A stretch of 41,093 bases of DNA, from NCBI GenBank assembly GCA_905182585.1, contig CAJJCC010000020.1, positions 1-41,093 of the forward strand, read 5' to 3'. This stretch comes from an uncultured Flavobacteriales bacterium. GTDB lineage: Bacteria; Bacteroidota; Bacteroidia; Flavobacteriales_C; GCA-002722245. Both the position numbers and the translations under genes were made by a program. The notes beneath the pieces were generated by a model. That model ran no database searches. It saw nothing but the letters and a program-made list of their open reading frames with translations, and had not been told where the DNA came from. Shown one piece after another: positions 8,254 through 15,639 of this stretch (position 1 is its first letter; the number at the start of each line of letters is the position of its first letter).

Positions 8254-8309
8254 TAGAAGAGTTCTTGAACACTCAAACTTTAGGATAGAAAAGTAAAACC
8301 CTAATAACG

Positions 8310-9092
8310 ATGCTAAAAATGATTATCAACCAAGAGGAAGCTAAATTAATCCCTAAATTTAGTTCCTATCATATTAGTGAATCAGGACGTGTTTACAGAA
8401 CAAGTTCGCCAAAGAAAAAAATCAAGTCCGAAAAAAACGAGAATTACTTAAAAGAAATAAAATTACATTTTAAAAAAAATAATATTTCATCTCACGGAAG
8501 GGTAAGCTTAGTTGATGATAAAGGGAAACTTCAAAATTTATGTGCAGGTCTATTAGTTGCCATAACTTTTAAACTAAAAGATACTAATTCAAAAATCACC
8601 AATAAAGATATTAGTTATAAAGACGGTAATAGACATAACCTTCATTTATCTAATTTGATATTTGTTGATAAAACGTATCCCAACAGTAAGTTAAAAACTG
8701 ACCAAATTAAATTAATAAAAAATCTCATAAAAAAAGGAGATTCATTAAGAAAAATAAGTTCGCTTTTTACTGTTTCTGAAATGCAAATAAACAGAATAAA
8801 AACTGGAGAAAATTGGGGTAATGGCAAAAGAAAAATCAAAGCGCCTTTAGCACCGTTTATAATTGAAGACGGTCCTATGAGGAAGTATATTGCTACTTTT
8901 GAAAGTCAGAAATTAAACTTAAAAATAAAGAAGCCGTTCATCATTAAAAGAAACCCTGAAAATCCCACAGAAAATATAATTCAGGGAATAGTAAAAGGGT
9001 TTAAACTTTCACGAACACACACTAATATAACTAGAGCAAAAAAAAGTGTAGAAAGATTAAATGACTTTTTTTTTCAAAACATAACTAAATAG
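8310..9092 (+). CDS. HNH/NUMOD4-like protein with helix-turn-helix, catalytic His apparently lost
   Basis: Residues 16-32 (FSSYHISESGRVYR region) resemble the NUMOD4 opening (Y.IS..GRV) of phage-type HNH homing endonucleases. Residues 76-118 match the layout of the HNH core (LVAITF, then DGNRHNLHLSNLIFV), but the histidine expected before KDGN is Tyr103 and the one before LVA is also missing. Residues 127-169 form a clear helix-turn-helix: LRKISSLFTVSEMQINRIKTGENW resembles the resolvase/NUMOD-type HTH that often follows HNH domains. The C-terminal 90 residues are not recognised. The protein is rich in lysine. It sits one base before an SDR gene, so the two are probably co-transcribed. It may be a domesticated DNA-binding protein or a decayed homing nuclease. 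Start ATG at 8310, with M4 (8319) as an alternative. Confidence 0.6.
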   Translation: MLKMIINQEEAKLIPKFSSYHISESGRVYRTSSPKKKIKSEKNENYLKEIKLHFKKNNISSHGRVSLVDDKGKLQNLCAGLLVAITFKLKDTNSKITNKDISYKDGNRHNLHLSNLIFVDKTYPNSKLKTDQIKLIKNLIKKGDSLRKISSLFTVSEMQINRIKTGENWGNGKRKIKAPLAPFIIEDGPMRKYIATFESQKLNLKIKKPFIIKRNPENPTENIIQGIVKGFKLSRTHTNITRAKKSVERLNDFFFQNITK

Positions 9093-9093
9093 A

Positions 9094-10098
9094 ATGAAAA
9101 ACATTTTTGTAACTGGAGCTACTGGCTTTGTAGGGAAATATTTAGTATCTAAATTGTTAGAAAACCCAAACAATAGGGTTTTCTTACTAATTCGCAGCAA
9201 AAAAAACTTATCAGCAGTTGATAGGTGTAAGAAACTTTTTGCCGCAAACTCTGATTTAATACTGAATCGTATTATTCCGATAGAGGGAGAATTAACGGAG
9301 CCGATGTTCAACTTGAATCAAGATGCATTTGAAGAGTTAGCGAGTAAAATAAATACGATTTACCATACTGCTGCTACCATAAAATTTAATCTCCCCTATA
9401 AAACAGCACATTCCATTAATGTTGAAGGAACCAAAACATGTATGCTTTTGGCGAAAAAAGCAGGTGAACATTTTGAGCGTTTTCATCATATTAGCACAGC
9501 TTATGTTAGTAGGGTTATGGAGGGTAAGGAAAGAGATTTCAATAATACGTATGAACAAACTAAATTTGAAGCTGAGTTACTGTTTAAGGATATTAAATAC
9601 ACAATTTACAGACCTTCTATAATATCAGGAAGCTCTGAAACTGGTGAAATTTCGTCTAGTAGTGTTATTTACAAGTTCATTATTTTACTTTCAAGACAAA
9701 TTTTAAGTGCTTTACCCGTTGACAATTCCTTTTCTATTAACATTATACCTGTAAATAATTTCGTAGATAAAATGTTAGCAATTGGAGAGGATTCAATTTC
9801 TATTGGTAAAACATACCAAATAACGCATCAAGAAAACACCAATTTCAAGGATTTACTTATTCATGCATCTAACCTTTTAAAGGTCCCGCCTCCAAAATTC
9901 ATTCCTGCAGATCAAACAAGTGCCATTCCATTAAAAGTGATGAAACATATTGATGTTTTTATGCCCTATATAATCCAATCACAACAATTTAAACTAGATC
10001 AGCACGAATTAAACTCTGCCGCCAAAATACCAAGCGACAATGTAATAACTACTTTTAATAATGTCATTGAAAATTATTTAGCTTTTCAACGAAATTAA
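9094..10098 (+). CDS. Extended SDR, thioester reductase / fatty acyl-CoA reductase-like
   Basis: This is an NAD(P)-binding Rossmann enzyme. GATGFVG (residues 8-14) is the dinucleotide motif, HHISTAYV (131-138) carries the catalytic Ser/Thr, and YEQTK (153-157) is the YxxxK pair. IYHTAATIKFNLPY and the SINVEGTKTCMLLA segment match the NAD_binding_4 (male-sterility/Lys2 reductase domain) branch, which reduces acyl groups held as thioesters on CoA or carrier protein. The protein lacks an adenylation or carrier domain, so it works alone or on a substrate supplied in trans. It begins one base after the HNH-like gene. A phosphopantetheinyl transferase gene is the next gene downstream, on the other strand, which may be coincidence. 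The substrate cannot be read from the sequence. Confidence 0.75.
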   Translation: MKNIFVTGATGFVGKYLVSKLLENPNNRVFLLIRSKKNLSAVDRCKKLFAANSDLILNRIIPIEGELTEPMFNLNQDAFEELASKINTIYHTAATIKFNLPYKTAHSINVEGTKTCMLLAKKAGEHFERFHHISTAYVSRVMEGKERDFNNTYEQTKFEAELLFKDIKYTIYRPSIISGSSETGEISSSSVIYKFIILLSRQILSALPVDNSFSINIIPVNNFVDKMLAIGEDSISIGKTYQITHQENTNFKDLLIHASNLLKVPPPKFIPADQTSAIPLKVMKHIDVFMPYIIQSQQFKLDQHELNSAAKIPSDNVITTFNNVIENYLAFQRN

Positions 10099-10709
10099 TC
10101 ATGTTACCAAATATGTAGTTCAACAAATAGGGCCGCTTTATTTAATTACTATTAAGTCAATAAAATCATACAGTGCCTTGTTTAAATTCATAGCACAATC
10201 AATAAAAAAAAGATGTTTCTTTATTTTATCGCAGTCCCTACTTCGCTAGCATTTTTCGTAAATGGTTTTAAACTAAGTTAGAAAGTTCGAATCATTGGAT
10301 GACTTAAGTGTACTTAATTATTTAAATAGCAAAGTCTACTTTAGGAGGAAATCATAATCACTAGTTGAAACTTAATAATTCCAGACGGGGTTAGAAAGAT
10401 TCTATGCTTAGAATTAATTTTAATCTGCTATTAAAATATATATTAATCTTTGGTAAAGAATCTCAATAAAAGAATGTGAAGATTGCTGAAGTTATTTTAA
10501 AAACAGAACTATTCGATACCTAATATAATGATAAGTTGAAAAAATAAACATTGAGATTGTTAAGTATCTAACTCCAGTTATTAAAGAATTATACCAACAT
10601 CATTGCTATGTATATTTTGAAAACTTAACTAGATGATTTGAAGTCGTAACCATAGTAAGTATTTAACGTAAGCTGTTCAAGTAGTTTTTAATAAAGTTAG
10701 TATTAGGTT
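10099..10709. other. ORF-free spacer between convergent genes
   Basis: About 610 bp follow the SDR stop before the strong plus-strand terminator at 10710. No ORF, tRNA or known RNA is seen. A GTTCGAATC string near 10286 mimics a tRNA T-loop, but no acceptor stem surrounds it. The region may be an unusually long 3' untranslated region or hold an unrecognised RNA. Confidence 0.45.
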
Positions 10710-10740
10710 AATTGTCTCACTTAGGTGAGACAATTTTTTT
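10710..10740 (+). terminator. Strong intrinsic terminator
   Basis: The perfect 11-bp stem AATTGTCTCAC/GTGAGACAATT has a TTAG loop and is followed by further Ts, giving a seven-T run on the plus strand. It lies 5 nt beyond the stop of the convergent phosphopantetheinyl transferase gene and may serve that gene too, although the minus-strand side lacks a U-run. Confidence 0.85.
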
Positions 10741-10745
10741 ATGAT

Positions 10746-11366
10746 CTAAATTAAATCACGTGGATTAATGGCTTCAACCTCTAACTTCACTTTCTGATAA
10801 GTGCTTAAATGGCAAATGTAATTTGGTATTAATACTTTTTGAATAGCAACTTTATTCTTAAAAGCTTTTACGCAATCTTCAAGCGTAGAAAACGTTGTTA
10901 GCCCCATAGAAATTCCACCGCCAAAGAGTTTAACAACTGATTCTTTCCTTGTCCATAATTGAGTGAATTGGGTTGCTTTATCATATGAATCTTCAATAGA
11001 TTGAATTTCATTCTCAGAAAATACTCTTTGATAGATGATTTCGCGAGGTTCGCGCAACTTCTCAACGTCCACGCCTACTCTTTCACTACCGATAGCCAAT
11101 GTAACAATGTTTTTTGTATTTGAAATATTAAAGTACAAATCTGAATTTTGAAAAAAGGGCTTTCCTTTTTCTTCAAAATCTACAGTTTTTAAAAAGTTGA
11201 ATGAAGTAACATTTTTAAGTAAGTGCCAACCAATTAAGCTCAGCATTCTTTTAATTGAATTGTTATCGCTTAACCTTGAGGTAATATTTTCAGGTAAACC
11301 ATCCAATAGTCCGTCTTGACTAAAAAAGTCAAAACCATCAGGTAATATGCAATAATACACTTTCAT
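10746..11366 (-). CDS. 4'-phosphopantetheinyl transferase, Sfp type
   Basis: It attaches the phosphopantetheine arm of CoA to a serine of acyl or peptidyl carrier proteins. The two metal/CoA motifs are visible: GVDVE (residues 98-102) and WTRKESVVK (138-146). The upstream FNISNTKN segment corresponds to the FNxSHS block of the family, with Asn in place of the usual His. Length 206 aa is normal for the Sfp/HetI group. The ATG overlaps the uup stop by one base (TAATG), which suggests translational coupling to the ABC-F gene. No synthase genes are near, so it may be the general enzyme for fatty acid carrier protein. Confidence 0.85.
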   Translation of the reverse strand: MKVYYCILPDGFDFFSQDGLLDGLPENITSRLSDNNSIKRMLSLIGWHLLKNVTSFNFLKTVDFEEKGKPFFQNSDLYFNISNTKNIVTLAIGSERVGVDVEKLREPREIIYQRVFSENEIQSIEDSYDKATQFTQLWTRKESVVKLFGGGISMGLTTFSTLEDCVKAFKNKVAIQKVLIPNYICHLSTYQKVKLEVEAINPRDLI

Positions 11367-13237
11367 TATGCTTCGTCTTTCTCAGCAAGTTCCATCCAAA
11401 TCATAGTAACCTCCTCGATCTTCTCCATCAATTTCCCCAAGTCAATCGAAACATCGTTTATCTCTTGTCCTGATAAATCACCAGATGACAATTTAAATTC
11501 CAATTTAGATTTATCGGTTTCTAGTTTTTCTAATTCTTTGGCGGACTTTTCCATCTCAATCTTCTCCTTATAAGTCAACTTACTTACTTTAGTCTTCACT
11601 TCTTGAGAAATAGCCTTCTGTACCTTTTTAACCTTAGTAGTTTCAGTAACAGGATTTAATCTCTCATGCTCTCTATACTCCGTATAATTCCCTGGGAAAT
11701 CTCTTACTTTACCTTCTCCTTCAAAAACAAATAAGTGTTCACATATACGATCTAAGAAGTATCTATCATGTGATACGATTACTACACATCCGTTAAAATC
11801 TAATAAATAGTTTTCTAATGCTGTTAACGTGCCTAAATCAAGATCATTGGTAGGTTCATCCAAAATTAAAAAGTTTGGATTTTCCATCAACACGGTAACC
11901 AAATACAATCTTTTCTTTTCTCCTCCAGATAATAATTCAACATGCGTATGTTGTTTTTTAGGCTCAAATTGAAAATGCGTTAACATTTGACTAGCCGTAA
12001 TTTTCGACCCATCTTTTGTTTGAACAATTTCAGCAATATCCTTAACAACATCAATTACTTTCATGTCGTTTCGAAACTTCAATCCTTTTTGATTGTAGTA
12101 ACCAAACTTTACTGTGCTTCCAACTTCAATGGAACCTTTGTATGCATCGTCCTTCCCTGTAATAAGATTTAAGAATGTTGATTTCCCAGTTCCATTTTTC
12201 CCAATGATTCCAACCTTCTCCCCTCTTTTAAAGAAGTAAGTGAAATCTTTTAATATTTTTAAATCTCCGTATTCTTTATTCAGTTCCTCAATTTCAATAA
12301 TTTTACTTCCCATTCGGGTCATTACTGAAGAAATCTCAAGGTTAGAGTTAACCCTAACATTTTTAGATTTTTTCTCTAACTCATAAGCTGCGTCAACCCT
12401 ACTCTTACTTTTTGTCCCTCTAGCCTTTGGTTGCTTTCTTAACCAATCCAACTCTGTTTTAAATAAGTTCTTAGCCTTATTCGCAACGACAGATTCATTG
12501 TTTTCTCGTTCAGCCTTTTTGGTTAAATAGTATTCATAATCACCTTTGTAATTATAAATCCCTTCAGGGCTTAACTCGATTATCTCACTACATACATTAT
12601 CTAAAAAGTATCTATCATGCGTAATCAGTAATAATGTTAAGTTACTATCTGCAATATATTTTTCAAGCCACTCCACCATATCAAAATCAAGGTGGTTGGT
12701 TGGCTCATCCAAAAACAAAACATCCGGCTCATCAATTAAAGCTTTAGCCAATGCTAATCTCCTAGCTTGCCCTCCACTTAATTTAACAACAGACATCTTT
12801 TTATCTGGAAATTTTAAACTTGTTAAAACTTCGTTTATTATAACATCTACTCCCCAAGCGTTTTGCTCGTCTATTTTTTCAATTACTTCTGTAAACTCAT
12901 TACTTTCAGTATCTCCACTTTCTAATAATTGCTCGTATCTATGGATTAATCGAATAGCGGGATTTTGTGAATCATTAATATAATCTTCGATTGTTTTTGC
13001 ATCTCCAAAAGAAGGTTCTTGCTCCAATAAACAAACACTTAATTCGTCTTTAAAAACAACTTGACCTTCATCTTGAATATCTTTACCCAATAAAATATTT
13101 AAAAGAGTTGATTTTCCAGCACCATTTTTGGCTACAAGTCCAACCTTTTGCCCCTTTTCTAATCCAAAAGAAACACCTTTAAAAAGCTTTAACTCTCCAA
13201 ATGATTTTGATAAATCTGATACTGATAAATAATTCAT
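11366..13237 (-). CDS. uup: ABC-F ATPase, Uup-like
   Basis: This is a cytoplasmic ABC-F protein with two nucleotide-binding domains and no membrane segments. Walker A motifs are AKNGAGKST (36-44) and GKNGTGKST in the second half. The signatures are LSGGQARR and LSGGEKKR, and the Walker B regions are VLFLDEPTNHLDF and FLILDEPTNDLDL. The interdomain linker (KAKNLFKTELDWLRKQPKARG) is typical. The C-terminal 80 residues form a charged coiled coil (ABC-F CTD), which distinguishes Uup from EttA. Such proteins act on ribosomes or on branched DNA intermediates. The gene is followed by the coupled phosphopantetheinyl transferase. A TAnnTTTG element ends only 4 nt before the ATG, so the mRNA may be nearly leaderless. 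Confidence 0.9.
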   Translation of the reverse strand: MNYLSVSDLSKSFGELKLFKGVSFGLEKGQKVGLVAKNGAGKSTLLNILLGKDIQDEGQVVFKDELSVCLLEQEPSFGDAKTIEDYINDSQNPAIRLIHRYEQLLESGDTESNEFTEVIEKIDEQNAWGVDVIINEVLTSLKFPDKKMSVVKLSGGQARRLALAKALIDEPDVLFLDEPTNHLDFDMVEWLEKYIADSNLTLLLITHDRYFLDNVCSEIIELSPEGIYNYKGDYEYYLTKKAERENNESVVANKAKNLFKTELDWLRKQPKARGTKSKSRVDAAYELEKKSKNVRVNSNLEISSVMTRMGSKIIEIEELNKEYGDLKILKDFTYFFKRGEKVGIIGKNGTGKSTFLNLITGKDDAYKGSIEVGSTVKFGYYNQKGLKFRNDMKVIDVVKDIAEIVQTKDGSKITASQMLTHFQFEPKKQHTHVELLSGGEKKRLYLVTVLMENPNFLILDEPTNDLDLGTLTALENYLLDFNGCVVIVSHDRYFLDRICEHLFVFEGEGKVRDFPGNYTEYREHERLNPVTETTKVKKVQKAISQEVKTKVSKLTYKEKIEMEKSAKELEKLETDKSKLEFKLSSGDLSGQEINDVSIDLGKLMEKIEEVTMIWMELAEKDEA

Positions 13238-13241
13238 ACTT

Positions 13242-13249
13242 CAAAGTTA
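13242..13249 (-). promoter_or_regulatory. Promoter -7 element of uup, very close to the start codon
   Basis: The minus strand reads TAACTTTG (perfect TAnnTTTG) followed by AAGT and the ATG at 13237. A TTTG lies 16 nt upstream. Transcription would start at or next to the A of the ATG. Confidence 0.5.
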
Positions 13250-13371
13250 CGTTAAACTAAATACACAAAGGCTTTTTGAGACTTATTAATCTTTTTCAAA
13301 ATCACTTAAAAAGTAGTTTCTAAATCCTATATTTTCTTTTATTTTCAATTCATTTTTGAAAATTTAAGCTT

Positions 13372-13379
13372 TACATTTG
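13372..13379 (+). promoter_or_regulatory. Promoter -7 element of DUF4836 gene
   Basis: TACATTTG matches TAnnTTTG and lies 21 nt before the ATG at 13401. The leader contains a TTTGAC/GTCAAA inverted repeat (13376-13396). No clear -33 box is present at the right distance. Confidence 0.45.
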
Positions 13380-13400
13380 ACCTTCTAAAAGTCAAAAATA

Positions 13401-15011
13401 ATGTTCAAAAAACGATTTTCTATTCTAAGTGTAGTTTGCTCGATGATCTTTCTTGCATCATGCTCTAATACTCCAGCCCACCTTAAAGCAATTCCTAAAG
13501 AAAGTGGTTTAGTTCTACAACTAAACCCATTTAATTTAGGCATCAAAGCAAGGATTGATCAATTAGGTGAATATCAATTTATTAAAGACTTAAAAAACAA
13601 CAAGAACGATAACGATTCGCTTTCTAAATATTGGGAAGAAGTCGCTTCGAACCCATTTGCAACAGGAATTAGCTTGACAGATGACCTTTACATGTTTACG
13701 ACTACCGAAGATTTAACATCTGGTATTTCGGGTGGGTGCATTAAATTATCGAATGCTAATTTATTTGAAATTTTTATCACTAAAATATCAGGAAACGAAA
13801 AATACGAAGAGAGTGGTTTGAATTTCATTGATGGTACTGAAGGTTTTATTTTAGCTTGGAATAACGAATTTGTAATTGGATTAAAATCAGGAAACTTCAA
13901 CAAACAAAATGAAGTAAAGGAGAAGTTGGTTGAGTTATTTAATTTATCTCCTGAAAATCAATTGGCCAATACAGAACATTTTAAAGTGTTTAATCAAAGT
14001 AGTGAAGATATTAGCTTCATGCTTTCACAGAACGCTATTTTAGCTAGTAATTCAATATCTGCTCTTCCTACAAATAAATTAGCGGATCAATTAGAAGGGC
14101 TTTATTCAATCGGTCATGTTGCTTTTAATGATGACAAAATTAGGGTTAAGATTGAGAACTTTAAAAATGAAGCTTTTAATGATTACAAAAAACGATACAA
14201 AAACATCATTCAAAAATACAACACAGAAATAAATAAGGTCGTTCCTGGTAAACATTTAGGGTTAACTACATTTTCATTCAACATTGATCATGTATTAGAC
14301 TCATTAAAAGATCTGCCTATTCAGGCGCAAATGATACTTGCTTCTACAAGACCGGTTTTGGCCTGTTTTGGAGGAAGTTTTTGCTTCAATTTTTCGGATT
14401 TAGGAAGTGTAACTGAATATAAAATGGTTAACTCGGATTCAGGATTTGTTTCTGTTCCTAAATCAAAAATAGTTCCCAAAATGACTTTGGGATTTGATTT
14501 AAAAGACCCTGAAGCATTAAAAGCTACTCTATCTCAATTTTCGGGATCTCCGTTTTTACAAAAAGAAAACGAATATTTTGTAATCCAAAGTCAAAGAGCA
14601 ATTGGTATTCCAATGTACTTATACTTCAATGATAAGGTTGGAGTAATTACATCTGAAAAATCCCTAGCGGCAAACCTTTCTCAAGGGATAAACCCGATCG
14701 AATCTTTAGCTAACACCTCAAAAAACGCAAAGACAGTAGCCTCTAATAACTACTTTTTCATTGATGCAAACCTGAGGAACTATCCTTCTATACTTGAGGA
14801 AAAGGCACTTGAAGATGATCGTTTAGGAAGAAAGGCTAAAAGGTTTGCAATTCTTAAAAAAGTTATGGAAAATATTGAGATACAAACTCAAAATACTTTT
14901 GATGTTACTTTAGACTTTAATTTTCAAGCCAAAAAAGGTAATGTTTTGCGAAACATACTAAACACAATTGACCAATTATATTTGATTGATCATGAAAAAA
15001 AAGTGCTTTAG
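13401..15011 (+). CDS. DUF4836 family lipoprotein
   Basis: A lipoprotein signal ends at Cys21 (IFLASC), followed by SNTPAHLKAIPKESGLVLQLNPFNLGIKA. That opening, a short linker followed by the idea of 'IP.......V..ldp..L..K', is typical of DUF4836 proteins, which occur almost only in Bacteroidota. The protein is a soluble, beta-rich surface or periplasmic protein of 536 aa, a usual length. Repeated segments such as LGFDLKDPEALKATLSQF suggest internal domain duplication. Function is unknown. It is divergent from uup and lies upstream of the fur-type gene, which has its own promoter. Confidence 0.8.
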   Translation: MFKKRFSILSVVCSMIFLASCSNTPAHLKAIPKESGLVLQLNPFNLGIKARIDQLGEYQFIKDLKNNKNDNDSLSKYWEEVASNPFATGISLTDDLYMFTTTEDLTSGISGGCIKLSNANLFEIFITKISGNEKYEESGLNFIDGTEGFILAWNNEFVIGLKSGNFNKQNEVKEKLVELFNLSPENQLANTEHFKVFNQSSEDISFMLSQNAILASNSISALPTNKLADQLEGLYSIGHVAFNDDKIRVKIENFKNEAFNDYKKRYKNIIQKYNTEINKVVPGKHLGLTTFSFNIDHVLDSLKDLPIQAQMILASTRPVLACFGGSFCFNFSDLGSVTEYKMVNSDSGFVSVPKSKIVPKMTLGFDLKDPEALKATLSQFSGSPFLQKENEYFVIQSQRAIGIPMYLYFNDKVGVITSEKSLAANLSQGINPIESLANTSKNAKTVASNNYFFIDANLRNYPSILEEKALEDDRLGRKAKRFAILKKVMENIEIQTQNTFDVTLDFNFQAKKGNVLRNILNTIDQLYLIDHEKKVL

Positions 15012-15072
15012 CTTTTCATTTTAACTTTTGAGCGGAAATAATAAAAAAATTACTTTCGCACAACTGTTAATA

Positions 15073-15088
15073 AGTATTATACAATACT
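15073..15088. promoter_or_regulatory. Inverted repeat upstream of fur-type promoter
   Basis: AGTATT-ATAC-AATACT lies 12 bp upstream of the -33 box of the Fur-family gene. It is AT-rich, as Fur/PerR sites are, and could be an operator, but it does not match a known consensus closely. Confidence 0.3.
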
Positions 15089-15099
15089 AATTGATATTA

Positions 15100-15130
15100 T
15101 TGGTTCTACTTTTCTTTTTTGCTATTTTCG
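15100..15130 (+). promoter_or_regulatory. Promoter of Fur-family gene
   Basis: TTG (15100-15102), 20 nt, TATTTTCG (15123-15130) gives one mismatch to TAnnTTTG. The leader before the GTG at 15155 would be about 18 nt. Confidence 0.55.
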
Positions 15131-15154
15131 TAGCCTAATAACATCTGGTAAAAA

Positions 15155-15607
15155 GTGAGTGTTGAGATTCAAGGCAAGGTAACTGAAATATTTACCGAGT
15201 TTCTAGAAAAAAATAGTCACAGGAAAACTCCTGAACGCTTCGCCATACTTGATGAAATCTACTCCTACAAAAATCATTTCGACATTGAAACCCTTTATGA
15301 AAACATGAAGGCAAAAAACTATCGTGTTAGTAGAGCTACGCTTTACAACACTCTAGACCTGTTGATGGATTGTAATTTGGTAGTCAAACACCAGTTCGGA
15401 TCGAATCACGCTCAGTTTGAAAAAGCGTTTGGCTACGCCAATCACGATCATTTAATTTGTCAGAATTGTGGGAAAGTTATTGAATTTTGTGATCCCCGAT
15501 TAGGACAAGTAATGGAAAATTTAAAAAACTTTACCGAGTTTGAAATTAAAAGCCACTCCTTAACTGTTTACGGAGTGTGTAATAACGGAAAATGTATTAA
15601 ATCATAA
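15155..15607 (+). CDS. Fur-family metal-dependent transcriptional regulator
   Basis: This is a winged-helix repressor of the Fur/Zur/PerR family. The DNA-binding part includes TPERFAILDEIY (25-36) and VSRATLYNTLDLL (58-70), the recognition helix. The metal part shows NHDHLICQNCGKVIEF (96-111), with the first structural-zinc cysteine pair Cys102/Cys105, and a second pair spaced CNNGKC (142-147), wider than the usual CxxC. Whether it senses iron, zinc or peroxide cannot be decided. The start is GTG and gives MSVEIQ. The stop is 32 nt before purA, an order I recall as common in Flavobacteriales. A small GCTTTA-TAA-TAAAGC hairpin (15610-15624) lies between the two genes. Confidence 0.9.
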   Translation: MSVEIQGKVTEIFTEFLEKNSHRKTPERFAILDEIYSYKNHFDIETLYENMKAKNYRVSRATLYNTLDLLMDCNLVVKHQFGSNHAQFEKAFGYANHDHLICQNCGKVIEFCDPRLGQVMENLKNFTEFEIKSHSLTVYGVCNNGKCIKS

Positions 15608-15639
15608 TTGCTTTATAATAAAGCTATACAACACATAAA

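Larger units (their letters stand above)
7382..8309. other. Long ORF-free spacer between divergent genes
   Basis: There are about 930 bp without a supportable protein gene. It holds a 16-bp perfect palindrome (7486-7501), a candidate promoter and terminator enclosing a possible small RNA (7530-7613), and a promoter for the HNH-like gene (8223-8253). A 28-codon reading frame (7573-7659) with a hydrophobic core runs across the hairpin, but I do not call it a gene. The rest shows nothing recognisable. Confidence 0.55.

Noticed and set aside
10280-10300. GTTCGAATC resembling a tRNA T-loop
   Set aside because: No acceptor, D or anticodon stem can be formed around it.
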